A stretch of 64,000 nucleotides of DNA from Neoarius graeffei (GCF_027579695.1 NC_083579.1:74927498-74991497); one strand, 5' to 3'; counted from the stretch's first letter, positions 19,713 to 30,142 are shown. Notes: a model not told the origin generated them from the letters alone. Numbers and translations are program-made.

Positions 19713-20122
19713 TGTCACACCTGCACCCCTTGGCTCGTGCATCAGATAGACTCTCGGGCACGCCAAGCGGACTCTCGCCCACGCACCGTAAACGACTCGC
19801 ACCTGCACAGGATTAAGGCGCAATCAGCACGCCAATATAAAAACTGTGAAAACACACTTACTTTGCAAAGTATTGAGTTGCATTGCTGACACATTACCAA
19901 GCCTTATTTCCTTGTTTGGTTTCCTGATTTCCTGTTTCTCGTCTGCCGAGTCTACGATAGCCTGTTTGTGTCTTGCTCGACCTTTCGCCCGTTTCACCAT
20001 TTTACGATTTTGCCTGCCGTTCTGGATTGTTTACCGTCTTCACTTGTATTAATAAGACACACCTTCTGCACTTACATCCATCTCCCAACCATCTCGGACA
20101 GATTACTTCACACTCCCTGACA
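19713..20122 (+). mobile_element. Solo LTR, 410 bp (Gypsy-like size and TSD)
   Basis: It starts TGTCA and ends TGACA, flanked by the 5-bp duplication AAGAG at 19708-19712 and 20123-20127. The uninterrupted sequence is present in the related element at about 13130-13150 (complement), confirming insertion. It holds a TATA box and a downstream TATTAATAAGACAC that may serve as the polyadenylation region. No internal gag or pol sequence. The open frames across it are chance. Confidence 0.8.
19836..19843 (+). promoter_or_regulatory. TATA box of the solo LTR
   Basis: TATAAAAA about 125 bp into the LTR, followed by a T-rich region, as expected for the U3/R border of a plus-strand LTR. Not shown to be active. 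Confidence 0.45.
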
Positions 20123-20422
20123 AAGAGAAGCACATTCACCTGTTCATACACCAACAAACTAACGTTAATGGTGCTGAAACAGCCGCCGCCAAATGGTGCG
20201 GTTGGAGTCTTGTTCTTGGACTCGAAAAATTTTTTTAATGACTTGGACTTGAACACTGGGGACTCGACTACTCAGACTCGAGGTTTAGGGACTCGACTAC
20301 AACACTGCTACAAACGAAGATCAAAGATGATGCTCTTTCCCTTGGGGAGGGATAACGTGGAAATTTAGGGAAAGGCTAATGGCTAACAAGATTTGGTAGC
20401 CATGTGCAAAACTCAAATATTT

Positions 20423-20713
20423 TCACTCGATCAGGCCGGAGATCATCTTTCTAATCATCATTTCACTTTCCCGTATTGTCTTGTGCATTTCGTTGCAGAG
20501 TTTTTCTATTACATTTTCGTCACCGAACAGTTCTTTAATATCATCCTCCAGTTGTTGTATTCCTCCTCCTAAACATCCCGTTATCACAGGGATTACTTTA
20601 ACTTCAATTGTTCTCATCTTTCTCATAATCCGGAAACACAGCTGTTGGGATTTTCCTATCTTCTTGTTTTGTTTTTCATTCTTGGCAGATTCGTTCGGGC
20701 ACGCCATATCCAC
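20423..20713 (-). pseudogene. LINE ORF2 C-terminal fragment (DxACP...VIPVITG)
   Basis: The frame reads DMACPNESAKNEKQNKKIGK, then a Q-rich stretch and VKVIPVITGCLGGGIQQLED. This pattern (D.ACP, basic helix, VIPV..G.LG) is the extreme C-terminus of several vertebrate non-LTR retrotransposons. The more N-terminal part of the same protein seems to be at 21798-22160 on the same strand, so about 1.1 kb of other DNA intervenes. Confidence 0.65.
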
Positions 20714-20719
20714 AATATA

Positions 20720-21797
20720 TATATATTAAAAAAAAAAAATCACTTTCTTACGTCAAATCTGGTTGTCTTGCGGTACGATTCGTTCTCATTCTATACTCCC
20801 AATCCCAGTACATTTTTTCCGTTGCTTCCAATTACTTTTGCTTTCTCCTATTGTTCTTTAAACCATTTTTTTTCCTTCTAGTAACAAACCCTTCTTGTAT
20901 TTGTTACAGGTGATTTTTGAAATCAGGTGATTCCGGATTTACCAAAGTGAATTAGGTCAACATTCTTAAAAGGGATTATTTGGGGGGGCTTAGATTTTTT
21001 TTTTTTAGGAGGTTCAGCAAAGAATGAGAACACTTCAACAACCACTCTCTATTCACCTTTCCCCCTTGTTTCTCACTCACCCCACCCCCTTTGTATCTTC
21101 TATCCTCTTATACCTTTCTACCCAGAATTACACTTCTATACCGGTCTGTCTAATCTAATTTGCTTCCCCCCCATTTAACTGTCCTTGCTGGGAATCAAAC
21201 TCAGGACCTTCTGCTTTGAAGTCCTACACTATGGAGGATTCAGTCGCAACAAAGAAATTAAAAAACATTCCACTAGATTACCCAACCCTAATCCTAATTC
21301 ACCTACATCAAGCTAGAATCACCTCGGTGCATCCAGATTCACCGGATTTCAAAAAAAAATCTTGTAGCACATGTCCTGGGTATGACTTTAAACTGCAACT
21401 GGTGGACAGTTTCAGGTCCGGGACGACTTGAGTATTGGGGGAAAGTGGAGTTACCCCTTAATCACCATTGCTCCCAGGTCCACTCTGACCCGGAGTGGGA
21501 GCACCTGCCTGGGTTCCAGCTATGGGTTAAATAGTATATCACCAATAAGGTGCTGGCAACAGGGTGCTTTTCGGTGCAATGTGGCAGAAGAACCCAACAG
21601 GGTCAATGGCGCACCACCAGATGGCATGCGGAAAAGCCATTCAAATGGCCAACGGATGGCATCACTCACTCAGCAAGTCAGTTGTCACTGCGGGGCAACT
21701 TCCATACCCGTCAAGTCTGTGGCACTTTTGTGCACCACTTGGCATCAGGTCTGGAGGTCCAAAGAGACAACACGATGGGGGCATGATGTCCTCTGTC
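20720..21797. other. Low-complexity sequence separating two LINE pieces; no gene
   Basis: T- and C-rich sequence at 20750-21180. A pair of inverted segments (GTGATTCCGGATTTACCAAAG at 20927 and complement-like sequence at 21313-21345) suggests a small MITE at about 20908-21360. The frames at 21428-21839 overlap each other, lack domains, and are probably antisense LINE sequence. Confidence 0.4.
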
Positions 21798-22160
21798 TTA
21801 CCTTACTGTGCAAGGCGCTTCGTTAGGAGAGGAGAATAGTATACAAGAGCTCACGGGGCCCAGACAGTCCGTGATGGCTCGGCCGGGCCATTGGTGCCGC
21901 CGCTGCGGACGGCTCTGGTGTGAGCCTCGTGACCCATCTGCATTTCTACGTGTCCTAATGAAGCAGTCATCATCACTAGCGATAGACAGCCAACAATGAC
22001 GAATGTGACACATGCACCACTGAATCTCCAGTACTTTCAACATGTCATGCCTCCTAAAATACTCCATTCCAGCAAGCTGTTGGCATCCTGCGAGCAGATG
22101 CTGGACGGTCTCCTTGGGGGCTCCATATAATCTGCAACTCTCTTGACCGTCAAGTCCTCT
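21798..22160 (-). pseudogene. LINE ORF2 post-RT zinc-knuckle fragment
   Basis: Minus-strand translation gives CRLYGAPKETVQHLLAGCQQ then LAGMEYFRRHDMLKVLEIQW. This is the C-x2-x-ET..H...GC..L...Y..RH pattern of the cysteine-histidine region after the reverse transcriptase. The frame decays within 40 codons. A SINE interrupts the upstream sequence at 22291. Confidence 0.6.
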
Positions 22161-22290
22161 CAGCTTCTTCTACGCTCGTTTCCACCATTTGCTTTTGGAC
22201 ACAAAGGAGCAAAAATGCTGTCTTTCTTGGATTCGTATTGCATTTCAGCCATCCATGGTCTTCTTTGTCGTATCCTGATGGTATTATTAT

Positions 22291-22663
22291 CTCATCTCAT
22301 CATCTCTAGCCGCTTTATCCTGTTCTACAGGGTTGCAGGCAAGCTGGAGCCTATCCCAGATGACTACGGGCGAAAGGCAGGGTACACCCTGGACAAGTCG
22401 CCAGGTCATCACAGGGCTGACACATAGACACAGACAACCATTCACACTCACATTCACACCTACGCTCAATTTAGAGTCACCAGTTAACCTAGCCTGCATG
22501 TCTTTGGACTGTGGGGGAAACCGGAGCACCCGGAGGAAACCCACGCGGACACGGGGAGAACATGCAAACTCCGCACAGAAAGGCCCTCGTTGGCCACGGG
22601 GCTCGAACCCGGACCTTCTTGCTGTGAGGCGACAGCGCTAACCACTACACCACCGTGCCGCCC
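22291..22663 (-). mobile_element. tRNA-derived SINE, copy 3
   Basis: Same family as 1130-1508. An 11-bp duplication GGTATTATTAT flanks it at 22280-22290 and 22664-22674. Both promoter boxes are intact. Confidence 0.92.
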
Positions 22664-22674
22664 GGTATTATTAT

Positions 22675-23171
22675 TATACAAAAATTTCATTTCTTTTTCA
22701 TTTCAGGAACCAAAGAGTACCAAATAACTTATGATCTAAAAACACCTTTCCAGAACAGAATAAAGTAAAAAAGATATACTGTGTATAAAATCATAATGAA
22801 GTATAAAAACTTGTCCCGTTTTGGTTGCTGTATTAAAAATCATACTGACTCCATTCCAACAGAGCTTGAGATTGATAGTATTCTTCGAACCTTATTTGTA
22901 CTAGCATGAGGGCATATTTTTAATGGAAGCCATCAAGCATTACTGTAAATCGCTCCAGGTAAGTGAAGGAAATATCTGCTTCTAATTACTTGCCTTGGAT
23001 TCTTTTCTGAACATCTATTTTCATCCATACAGTCGAGTTCATATCATGCATGACCAGTTATGCCTAGGCTGCATTTTTCATGTGTTTTGCGTCATTGTTA
23101 ATGAACAGATCAAGGTCAGATCTGATCGTGGTCAGAGATACGGGTAGTATTCAGCCTGCTCCTCTCTTTCA
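22675..23171. other. No certain gene
   Basis: A short plus-strand frame at 22925-22960 (MEAIKHYCKSLQ) is followed by GTAAGT and could mimic an exon, but it has no acceptor of quality and no recognised family. Otherwise AT-rich sequence. Confidence 0.3.
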
Positions 23172-23655
23172 ATACTGCTTGAAAAAGTTTGTGAACCCTT
23201 TGAAACGTTCTATGTTTCTGTATAAAACATGAGATTTTCACACAACGGGAACCAAATTAAACAAATGAGACATAAATATTATACTTGGTCATTCATTTAT
23301 TGAGGATCCAATATTACATATCAGTAAAGGGCTAAAAATTTCGTCAACCTTCACTTTCAGTATCTGTTGAGATCCCCTTGTGCAGCAAATAAACATCTCC
23401 AGAATCTGTTGATCAGTCCTGCACACCGGCTTGGGGGAGTTTTAACCCAGTCCTCGGTAGAGATCAGCTTCAACTCTGGGATGTTGGTGGGTTTCCTCAA
23501 TAATTATGCTGGATTAAGGTCAGGACTTTAACCTGCCCATTCCAAAACTTTAATTTTATTTCTTCTTAAATCAGTATTCCCTAGAATGACTGGAGTGCTT
23601 ATTGTTGTTGTCTTGCTGTATGACTCACTTAACTCTTGAGATTCAGTTCATGGAC
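23172..23655 (-). mobile_element. Tc1-like fragment, family C (one end plus transposase 3' part)
   Basis: The inverted-repeat phrase AGTTTGTGAACCCTTTGAAA at 23190 and the following 250 bases match, inverted, the sequence at 62340-62570. Antisense traces of the transposase C-terminus follow. The match ends at about 23655 inside the small palindrome GATTCAGTTCATGGACCGAA, so the 5' half and other end are missing. Confidence 0.75.
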
Positions 23656-23879
23656 CGAACTGAATCGTTGCTTTTCAATGTTCAAGTGATTTATATCGTC
23701 TCCGCTTCCCATAATTTACTGCACATCCACCACAAAATTGTCTTCGGTTCGGATTCCGGCATGACCAGAAGTGACGCCATATTTGTTGATTGATTCTCGT
23801 GCTCTGATTGGCTGAGCCAGACCATGTGACCCCGCTGTAGCGTATGTACTTACGTTACACCATGTAGTTATGTTACAAA

Positions 23880-24970
23880 GCCAGGCAGCGTACTACAGAG
23901 GGTAACTGAGAAAGCCAAGCACACAAACATCTGGAGGGTGAAAGTTCTCAGGTCATTGTAAACCGTAGGTGCTAAAGAAGGCACCTTCTTGAAATCCTTG
24001 AAGGCATGACGTTTCACCTCTTATCCAGTTCTGTCTGACTAGTGAGGAGTTCCAGGTATTTATCCTCTAGTGGACCAAAAGCAACCCTAAGGAGAGTCGT
24101 TGAGGTCACATGGGTTGTTGACCCTCTCAATCATCCTGTAGGGTCACTGGAGGCTGGGTGTGAACGGTGTTAGCAGCCTGGAGAGTCGTTAGGGTGACCT
24201 GTGGGTCGATGGTTCTCTTGGTCATCATGCGAGTCATTGAAGTCAGCCGAGTCTTGGTGTGGATGTGTATTCAGTTTTGTGGGAAGTGTGCCAAGGACTA
24301 CATTGTAGGTGGCTGATAAGTGGAGTCTCAGACCACCTCCTCTGTTCAGTGATGGTCATTCCAGGTTGACGAAGATGGCTTCTTTTACTCCTCTTTCAAA
24401 CCACCAGGCTTCTCTGGGTAGAATGCGTACATTGCAGTCCTGAAACGAGTGTCCTTGGTAATTGAGATGAGGATAGACTGCAGAGTCCTGGCCTGAGGAA
24501 CTGGCTCTCCTGTGTTGACCCATGCACCTGTGAAGTTGTTGTTTGGTTTCCCCAGCGTACAGGTCCATGCATTCCTCACTGCATTGAACTGCGTACACTA
24601 CGTTGTCCTGTTTGCGTCTGGGTATTCTGTCCTTAAGATGGACCAATTTCTGCCTCAGAGAAGATCCTCCCGAGTTTCTCAGATAGTTCAGAAACGTATG
24701 GAATGACAATATTCTTGCGTTTGTTGCCGTTTTCTTCCCTGTCCGTTAGGTTTCCTTTCCTGGTCTTGACGAAAGCCCGACTGGGATACCTGCACTTCTG
24801 AAGAGTTTCCTTGATGTGTTTTCGCTCTCTCTCTTTCAGAGGGAAATTGCATACATATTTTGCAAGTATTTTACAGGGAAACGGTGAGTAACTTATTAGC
24901 CAAGAATGCACCAGAAGGCATGTAAATTTCAAAATTTTCTGCAGGGGCATGCCCCCAGATCCCCCCAGCA
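23880..24970 (-). mobile_element. Penelope-like retroelement fragment
   Basis: It covers the 3' part of a Penelope-like element: end of the reverse transcriptase or linker (24960-24710), a GIY-YIG endonuclease (24709-24356) and about 470 bp of 3' non-coding sequence. The reading frame is shifted between the first two pieces near 24700. No terminal repeat or TSD was found, so it is probably a truncated dead copy. Confidence 0.7.
24356..24709 (-). pseudogene. GIY-YIG endonuclease domain of a Penelope-like element
   Basis: NVVYAVQCSEECMDLYAGET is the GIY-YIG core (V-Y ... Y-x-G-E-T), followed by KQQLHRCMGQHRRA and HSFQDCNVRILPREAWWFER, the usual helix and C-terminal part with the conserved glutamate. 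In the family this domain nicks target DNA. The preceding frame (24960-24720: KCRYPSRAFVKTRK, KNIVIPYVSELSEKL) belongs to the same protein but is in another frame. Confidence 0.75.
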
Positions 24971-25103
24971 TTAGCGTGCCGCGGCAGTTTTGCCACTGCA
25001 AATTCCAAAGCCACCTGCTACATTTTTTTTTAAGCCAACTACTTCAGATTTTCTGGAGAACCCCACACTGTACATCAGATAGATCCAGAAACAAGCTCAC
25101 TCA

Positions 25104-25272
25104 TGCCCCTTTTCCACCAAAGCAGTTCCAGGGCTGGTTCGGGGCCAGTGCTTAGTTTGGAACCGGGTTTTCTGTTTCCACTGACAAAGAACTGGCTCTG
25201 GGGCCAGAAAAAAACGGTTCCAGGCTAGCACCAACTCTCTGCTGGGCCAGAGGAAAGAACCGCTTACGTCAG

Positions 25273-25305
<33 letters not shown>

Positions 25306-25638
25306 CGGAGTTGTTAAGACCAACAACAATAAGACCGCGAAAGGTCGCCATTTTTAAGCGATGAGAAGCAGCAGCTGTACAAACGCGAAGTCATCCATTA
25401 TTATTATTGTTGTTGCTGCTGCTTCTTCCGTGTTGTTTTTGCTTCGATATTCGCGCCAAGGTTTATGCAAATGTAGCAACGTAACTGACATATACAGCGA
25501 CGTAACTGACGTGTCTTCTCTTAGCACCGCGAGCTATGGAAAAGCGAACTGGTTCTCAGCTGGCTCGCAAGTTGAACGAGTTGTGAACCAGCACCAGCCC
25601 CGAACCAGCCCTGGAACTGATTTGGTGGAAAAGGGCTA
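25104..25638. mobile_element. Harbinger-like MITE 1 (GCCCCTTTTCCACC ends) with G32 tract
   Basis: The ends TGCCCCTTTTCCACCAAAGC and GATTTGGTGGAAAAGGGCTA are inverted copies, with a further internal match (CCAGGGCTGGTTCGGGGC and its complement). It is flanked by TCA at 25101-25103 and 25639-25641, a T-N-A duplication of the kind left by PIF/Harbinger elements. A run of 32 G lies at 25274-25305. No protein. Confidence 0.7.
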
Positions 25639-25981
25639 TCAGACCCCTCCCACCCAGTACACCTCACATTTCACCCTCTACAAACTCTTGAATGACTCCT
25701 GAAACAGTTTCTTTCCTTCCTTCCCAGAACTCAACTCTGAACTGCTTTCAAGAAGCTGCGACAAATCCCTGGTTCTTTCAACGTACACTTTTTTTTTTTT
25801 ACAGACTATTTTATTAAACCTGCACTCCGAATTTTGTCATCTACTTCATTCTTGGTTTCAGTCAGTGGATCTGTACTCCTCCTAAATATGCACTTGCACT
25901 TGGTATTAATTGACTACTTTTACATTACCCATAACGCTTTGCGTCTTGGGGAGGGGGATGACCAAAATATAAACAAACTAA

Positions 25982-26653
25982 TGGCCCTTTTCCACTACCC
26001 TTTTTCAGCTCACTTCAGCCCGACACGGCTCGCGTTTCGACTACCCAAAAACAGCACGACTCAGCTCGCTTCAGCCCTGCTTAGCCCCTAAAACTCGCAC
26101 GGTTTTGGAGTGGGGCTGAAGCGAGCCAAACCGTGCCGAGTAAGGCTGGGGGCGTGAGCAGACACTCCCCTGTGCACTGATTGGTGAGGAGGAGTGTCCT
26201 CACATGCCCACACACGCCCCGCGAGCACGCTGGGATCTGTAAACACCGTAAACCCGGAAGAAGAAGAATTACGAATTACGAGAATTATGAAGCCTTATGC
26301 GCCTCGCCTCATCTATACGCTCTTGCCAGTATCTGTTGGCGTTGTCGGTGACAACAAGCCACAGCACCAAGACCAGCAACACTAACGACTCCATGTCCTC
26401 CATGTTTATTGTTTACTATTCGGGTCGTGAGACTACCGCTTAAAAGCTCACTGATGTCACTGTTTGCGCTGCTTAACGACATCACGTGACGTCCACCCAC
26501 TTTCGCTAACTCCACCCAATATGTCCACCCACTTCCAGCCAGCACGGTTCAGCGCGGTTGTAGTCGAAATGCAACTCCAACAGCCCCGCTCAGCCCGACT
26601 CAGCATGGCACGGCTCAGCCCGACTCAGCCGCGTTTGTAGTGGAAAAGCGGCA
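25982..26653. mobile_element. Harbinger-like MITE 2 (GGCCCTTTTCCACT ends)
   Basis: The ends TGGCCCTTTTCCACTACCCT and GTAGTGGAAAAGCGGCA are inverted, flanked by TAA at 25979-25981 and 26654-26656. Subterminal CAGCCCGAC and GTCGGGCTG-type motifs repeat many times. The outer 14 bp resemble those of the element at 25104-25638, suggesting related transposases mobilised both. Non-coding. Confidence 0.7.
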
Positions 26654-26656
26654 TAA

Positions 26657-27685
26657 AACACAGCGTTGCAGACCTGACAGTAATCTTTCAAATTTAAAGC
26701 TCGCTAAAACCTTCAAAGAAGTGTCAAAACAAAGAAACCAAAGCTTAAAGAAATCTGCAGAGACTTTTCTGTGGACTTCGAGAAATCAATCAGTTAAAAA
26801 TAAATCAAAAAGTGCTCGTAAATATCGGATCAAACGCTTTGAAAATCTCTACTTCGGGTGACGGTGAGTCAGCAGCTTTCTTCATCTGTTAGCACGGGTG
26901 TTCCTACAATTACTGACCTTCAGAAGGTAAAAGGATTGGCAGAAGAGCTGAGAAAGAAAGAAAGATCGACACTGATCATAGAAGAACCCACAGCGAAATG
27001 GTTTTTGCTGGGTGCTGGTTACGACAAGAAAAGGTATAAGAAAATACAAAAAACGGGAACACAAGCAAGGAATTCACTCAGTCAAGTCAGTGCTGTAAAC
27101 ACAGAGGAACCGTCAGACTTAATTTTTAAGTTTACGTTGATTTCCTTCACTCTGGCTTGAGCTCATACGCTACCGGATTATGACAATCTTTGGGCTGTTA
27201 GAGGAAGCTATTTGGACGACAGGGTCAAATACTACATTCGATCTCCCTACAGAAACACTAAAAGGCTAAAAGTATGTGTAATCTTACTTCCACCGCATCG
27301 TTTGTGCTTTGTTTTGGGAGTTGATCCTTCAATAAAGTCGTCCTTTTCAGATCTTTGACTTGTCCTAGTTTTTCGCACTTTTTACGACTCAACACAAAGA
27401 CAGCCGGGTTGTCGGCTTCATGACTTGGATCATCGGACTTGACTCCACTGCTCAAGTGTGTAGAACGCAATCGTGTGTTGTCTGCTGGTTTTAAATTTTG
27501 ATGGCGAGTTCCGTCTCACCACGTTTTTCGACGCTGAGCCTCTTTGAAATCAGGAAAAGCCTTTCCTCCCATGTTCTAAAGTCCTTCCTGCGCCATGCAA
27601 TTGAACATGAACGCTTCAGCTCAATGCCTGAGTAAGACTGACTCTGTATCATGCTGCCCTGAGGTTCATCATTAATTGTAGGGCC
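26657..27685. other. Two adjacent unexplained plus-strand frames; otherwise nothing
   Basis: Frames at 26640-26861 (basic, K/R-rich, KSARKYRIKRF) and 26858-27160 (TDLQKVKGLAEELRKKERST, then KWFLLGAGYDKKRYKK) overlap by 4 bp. The first begins inside the MITE at 25982-26653. I recognise no family, and no splice-flanked exon is visible. They could be parts of a decayed mobile element. Confidence 0.25.
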
Positions 27686-27878
27686 TTGACCCATCACTGC
27701 GAACTATATTCCCGAGTCGGATGGCCGTCACTGTCTACCAGCAGGCTGACTCACTGGTTTACCTTTATATACAAGGCAATACTTGGACTACTGCCACCCT
27801 ACATCAGTAACCTAATCACACTGAGGAACCTTGACTTTTATGGCCTGCGCTCCAATGATCATTTGCTGCTCTCTGTCC

Positions 27879-29073
27879 TAGGGGTCGACCGATAATCGGC
27901 CTGGCCGATATATCAGGCCGATATTCTGCATTTTTAGGGTTATCGGTATCGGCCATAATTTCCACCGATATGCCGATAACATGCCTTTTTGCAGCCATTT
28001 CGTTCCTAACGCGACTGTCACTGCACGTCCTTTCCTGCACTCGCCTCTCTGAGTTCAAGAACATGGTCCTGCCCACCACAACATTTGATTTGTTTGGCAC
28101 AAGAGATATAGCCAATCGACACATGTAGCTAAACACTGTGAACTGTTTCAAGGCGGCCGTACGGGCACTCGGGCAGAAGCGGCACAAGGGATACAGCCAA
28201 TCAACACGCGTAGCTAAACGCTGTGAACTGTTTCAAGGCGGCCGTACGGGCACTCGGGCAGAAGCAGATCCCACTTCAAGGTAAGGACACGCTGCTTTTG
28301 CCGCAATAAGTCACAAACACACAAGTTGCAAAAGCACAACATCATTATATGTTTACATTCTTCATCTACTACTCGTTAAAATTGTCCATTTGCATCTGTG
28401 TAGCCAGGCAAACTTAGCTTACGGAAGGAAGCACTTGAATTAGCCTACAACCAACTAGTCTTGCTGAAACTACATGTAATGCTTCCTTCACTACAATATA
28501 ATCCTCCTAAATTGGGAATATTAGGCTTGGGCATTAAAAGCATTAGAATGTAGATGGTTACTTGTTAAGTTGTTACATAATAGGGAGTGATAGCCGACTT
28601 TATGTTTGATTTTACTTTTTAAAAAATGCTGCAGGCAGCTCCCTACACTTGATTTGTTATTTAAAAACTACTTGAAGTTGGTAAGTCTTACTTAGTTCTT
28701 AGTGTAAAAGAATCCAGAGTGTATTTTCATTTATTTTCCACTGAAAATGGTGAGCTGTAATATAGTAGGGAGTGATTTATTTTTTTATTGGTGAATATTT
28801 ATTTTATTATTATTTTATTTCTCATTTTATTCTAACTAATGTTTGACTTTATTGTACAAATGCTGCTGGCATCTCCCTGCACAAAATTTCATGTTCAATT
28901 TTACAATTAAACATACATTTCATGGATATGAAGGTCTGTGTCAGTGTGTGCTATGTTTAATTTCATATGAATTATAATGTTTACATTTATCGGTTGCACA
29001 TATCGGTTATTGGCATCCCAATTCCATAAAAATCGGTATCGGCCCTGAAAAAAAACATATCAGTCGATCCCTA
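27879..29073. mobile_element. hAT transposon, non-autonomous (1195 bp)
   Basis: The ends TAGGGGTCGACCGATAATC and GATATCAGTCGATCCCTA-type sequence are inverted and an exact 8-bp duplication CTCTGTCC flanks it (27871-27878 and 29074-29081). Subterminal TATCGG/CCGATA motifs occur at both ends (ATCGGTATCGGCC twice). No transposase ORF; the minus-strand frame at 27816-28187 is chance. Confidence 0.88.
28096..28265. repeat. 85-bp tandem duplication inside the hAT element
   Basis: Two head-to-tail units (28096-28180 and 28181-28265) begin GGCACAAG and end GGGCAGAAGC, differing at a handful of positions, mostly C/T and A/G transitions. Confidence 0.85.
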
Positions 29074-29431
29074 CTCTGTCCCATCCGTCCGCACAGAGCA
29101 GGGAAAAAGAGCTTTTGTTTTCTCTGCCCCCACCACCTGGAACAAGCTGCAAAAGGACCTAAAAATAAAAGAACTTATTCCATTGAGCGATTTTAACTCC
29201 AGACTGAGAGCACTTGAGACGGCGTCCCTGACTTGTAACTGTTTTAAATGATTTTTTTTCTTTTTTTTCCCTTTTAATCAGACTCCTGTAAATTGTAATT
29301 TTAATTTTGTAACCTGTGCTGCCTCTTGGCCAGGACGCCCTTGTAAAAGAGATTATTAATCTCAATGGGTCTTCTCTCCTGGTAAAATAAAGGTTAAATA
29401 AAAAAATAAAAAATAAAAAAAATAAAATTGG

Positions 29432-29690
29432 GCGGTGCCGAGCTACATTTCCACAGCCCTCGGCCTCTCGCCTATACAGCTAGGGTTACAATGGAGGGAG
29501 GGGGGCGGGTCCTCTGGTAATTGCGAGAGTTTGACTTCCCTACTCGCATGTGTACTGCGGCGTGCCTTGCCAGACAGCAGTAGGTACCATTTTTATGATG
29601 GGCTTTGGTACGACCCGACCGCAAGTGGAACTCGCGATCTCCCGATCGAGAGGCAAACACGCTAACTTGCAGGCCAACTTGCGGTTTTCT
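29432..29690 (-). mobile_element. Probable second-type SINE
   Basis: Read on the minus strand, GTTAGCGTGTTTGCCTCTCG followed by ATCGGGAGATCGCGAGTTCC looks like tRNA A- and B-box regions. The body runs for about 230 bp into the tail of the LINE. No clear target-site duplication, so the call is tentative. Confidence 0.4.
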
Positions 29691-29869
29691 CCCCATGTGA
29701 ATTTAAAAAAAATGACTGAGGTTATCCGACTTAGTAAACAAATATAGCACCCCAAGGCGCAAGCATTATGGGTATGTATGAAAAAAGTAGTCATGGCACT
29801 TTTTTTTTTTGATCACTCGACTGCTGTTTATACAATCTTGAATCTTTAGTAGAACGTCTACTTACATTT

Positions 29870-30050
29870 TTTTTTTTTTAAAGATTTCTTTGGGCTTTTT
29901 TTCACCTTTATTGGATAGGACAGTGTAGAGACAGGAAATGAGTGGGACAGAGAGATGGGGAGGGATCGGGAAATGACCTCGGGTCGGAATCGAACCCGGG
30001 TCCCTGGATTTATGGTTTGGCGCCTTATCCACCTGAGCCACGACGCCCCC
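29870..30050 (-). mobile_element. tRNA-derived SINE (third type) inserted at the babam2 exon 3 splice donor
   Basis: On the minus strand it starts GGGGGCGTCGTGGCTCAGGT (A box) with B box GGTTCGATTCC and ends AATAAAGGTGAAAAAAAGCC followed by an A-rich tail. A perfect 19-bp duplication AGAACGTCTACTTACATTT flanks it at 29851-29869 and 30051-30069. That duplicated sequence includes the last four bases of babam2 exon 3 and the GTAAGT donor, so an extra donor copy lies on the far side of the SINE. It is in the sense orientation of babam2. Confidence 0.93.
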
Positions 30051-30065
30051 AGAACGTCTACTTAC

Positions 30066-30142
30066 ATTTGAGAGTCTCTCCAGCATATGGGATGTGCAGT
30101 TTAAATCGGTCACAGCAGGGGCCTGGAGTTAGAGATGTGCAA
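30066..30142 (-). CDS. babam2: babam2 (BRE) coding exon 3
   Basis: The 77-bp exon reads [18 protein letters not shown] then AGETLK. This matches, from my memory of the human protein, [20 protein letters not shown] and the following ETLKW. The acceptor is GTTCAG|TTGC (30143/30142) and the donor AAAT|GTAAGT (30066/30065). Phases fit exon 2 (GG|T completes Gly) and the next codon (T|GG, Trp). BABAM2 is the scaffold of the BRISC and BRCA1-A deubiquitinase complexes; this segment is in its N-terminal UEV-like fold. The exon sits immediately beside the SINE at 29870-30050. The next exon is not in the window as far as I can see. Confidence 0.93.

Larger units (their letters stand above)
19550..20308. 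mobile_element. DNA transposon (hAT-like, GTTGTAGTC end), copy 2, inverted, with LTR inside
   Basis: Inverted relative of 12883-14020. The right end GGGACTCGACTACAACACTG is the complement of the left end of copy 1. It lacks the nested element of copy 1 but carries a solo LTR at 19713-20122. Each copy therefore gives the empty site for the other's insertion. Confidence 0.6.
27686..29430 (+). mobile_element. LINE 3' end, split by a hAT element
   Basis: The first part (27690-27878) encodes HWFTFIYKAILGLLPPYISN and a stretch ending RSNDHLLLSVL. After the hAT element the frame resumes at about 29082 with VRTEQGKRAFVFSAPTTWNK and LQKDLKIKELIPLSDFNSRL, then stops. This is the C-terminal tail of a non-LTR retrotransposon ORF2 (PPYLS, R....G.R.FSVA.P..WN.LP). 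A 3' untranslated region and an AT-rich TAAATAAA tail end it near 29430. Confidence 0.7.

Noticed and set aside
22925..22960. Short plus-strand frame followed by GTAAGT
   Set aside because: No convincing acceptor or start context and no recognised homology; a chance donor is common in this much DNA.
25097..25351. Proline-rich ORF on the minus strand
   Set aside because: The proline run is the translation of the G32 tract inside a MITE.
26640..27160. Overlapping basic ORFs that might form one gene
   Set aside because: No family recognised, the first ORF begins inside a MITE and there is no splice evidence.
27816..28187. 123-aa minus-strand ORF
   Set aside because: Spans the LINE/hAT junction and a tandem duplication; no domain is visible.
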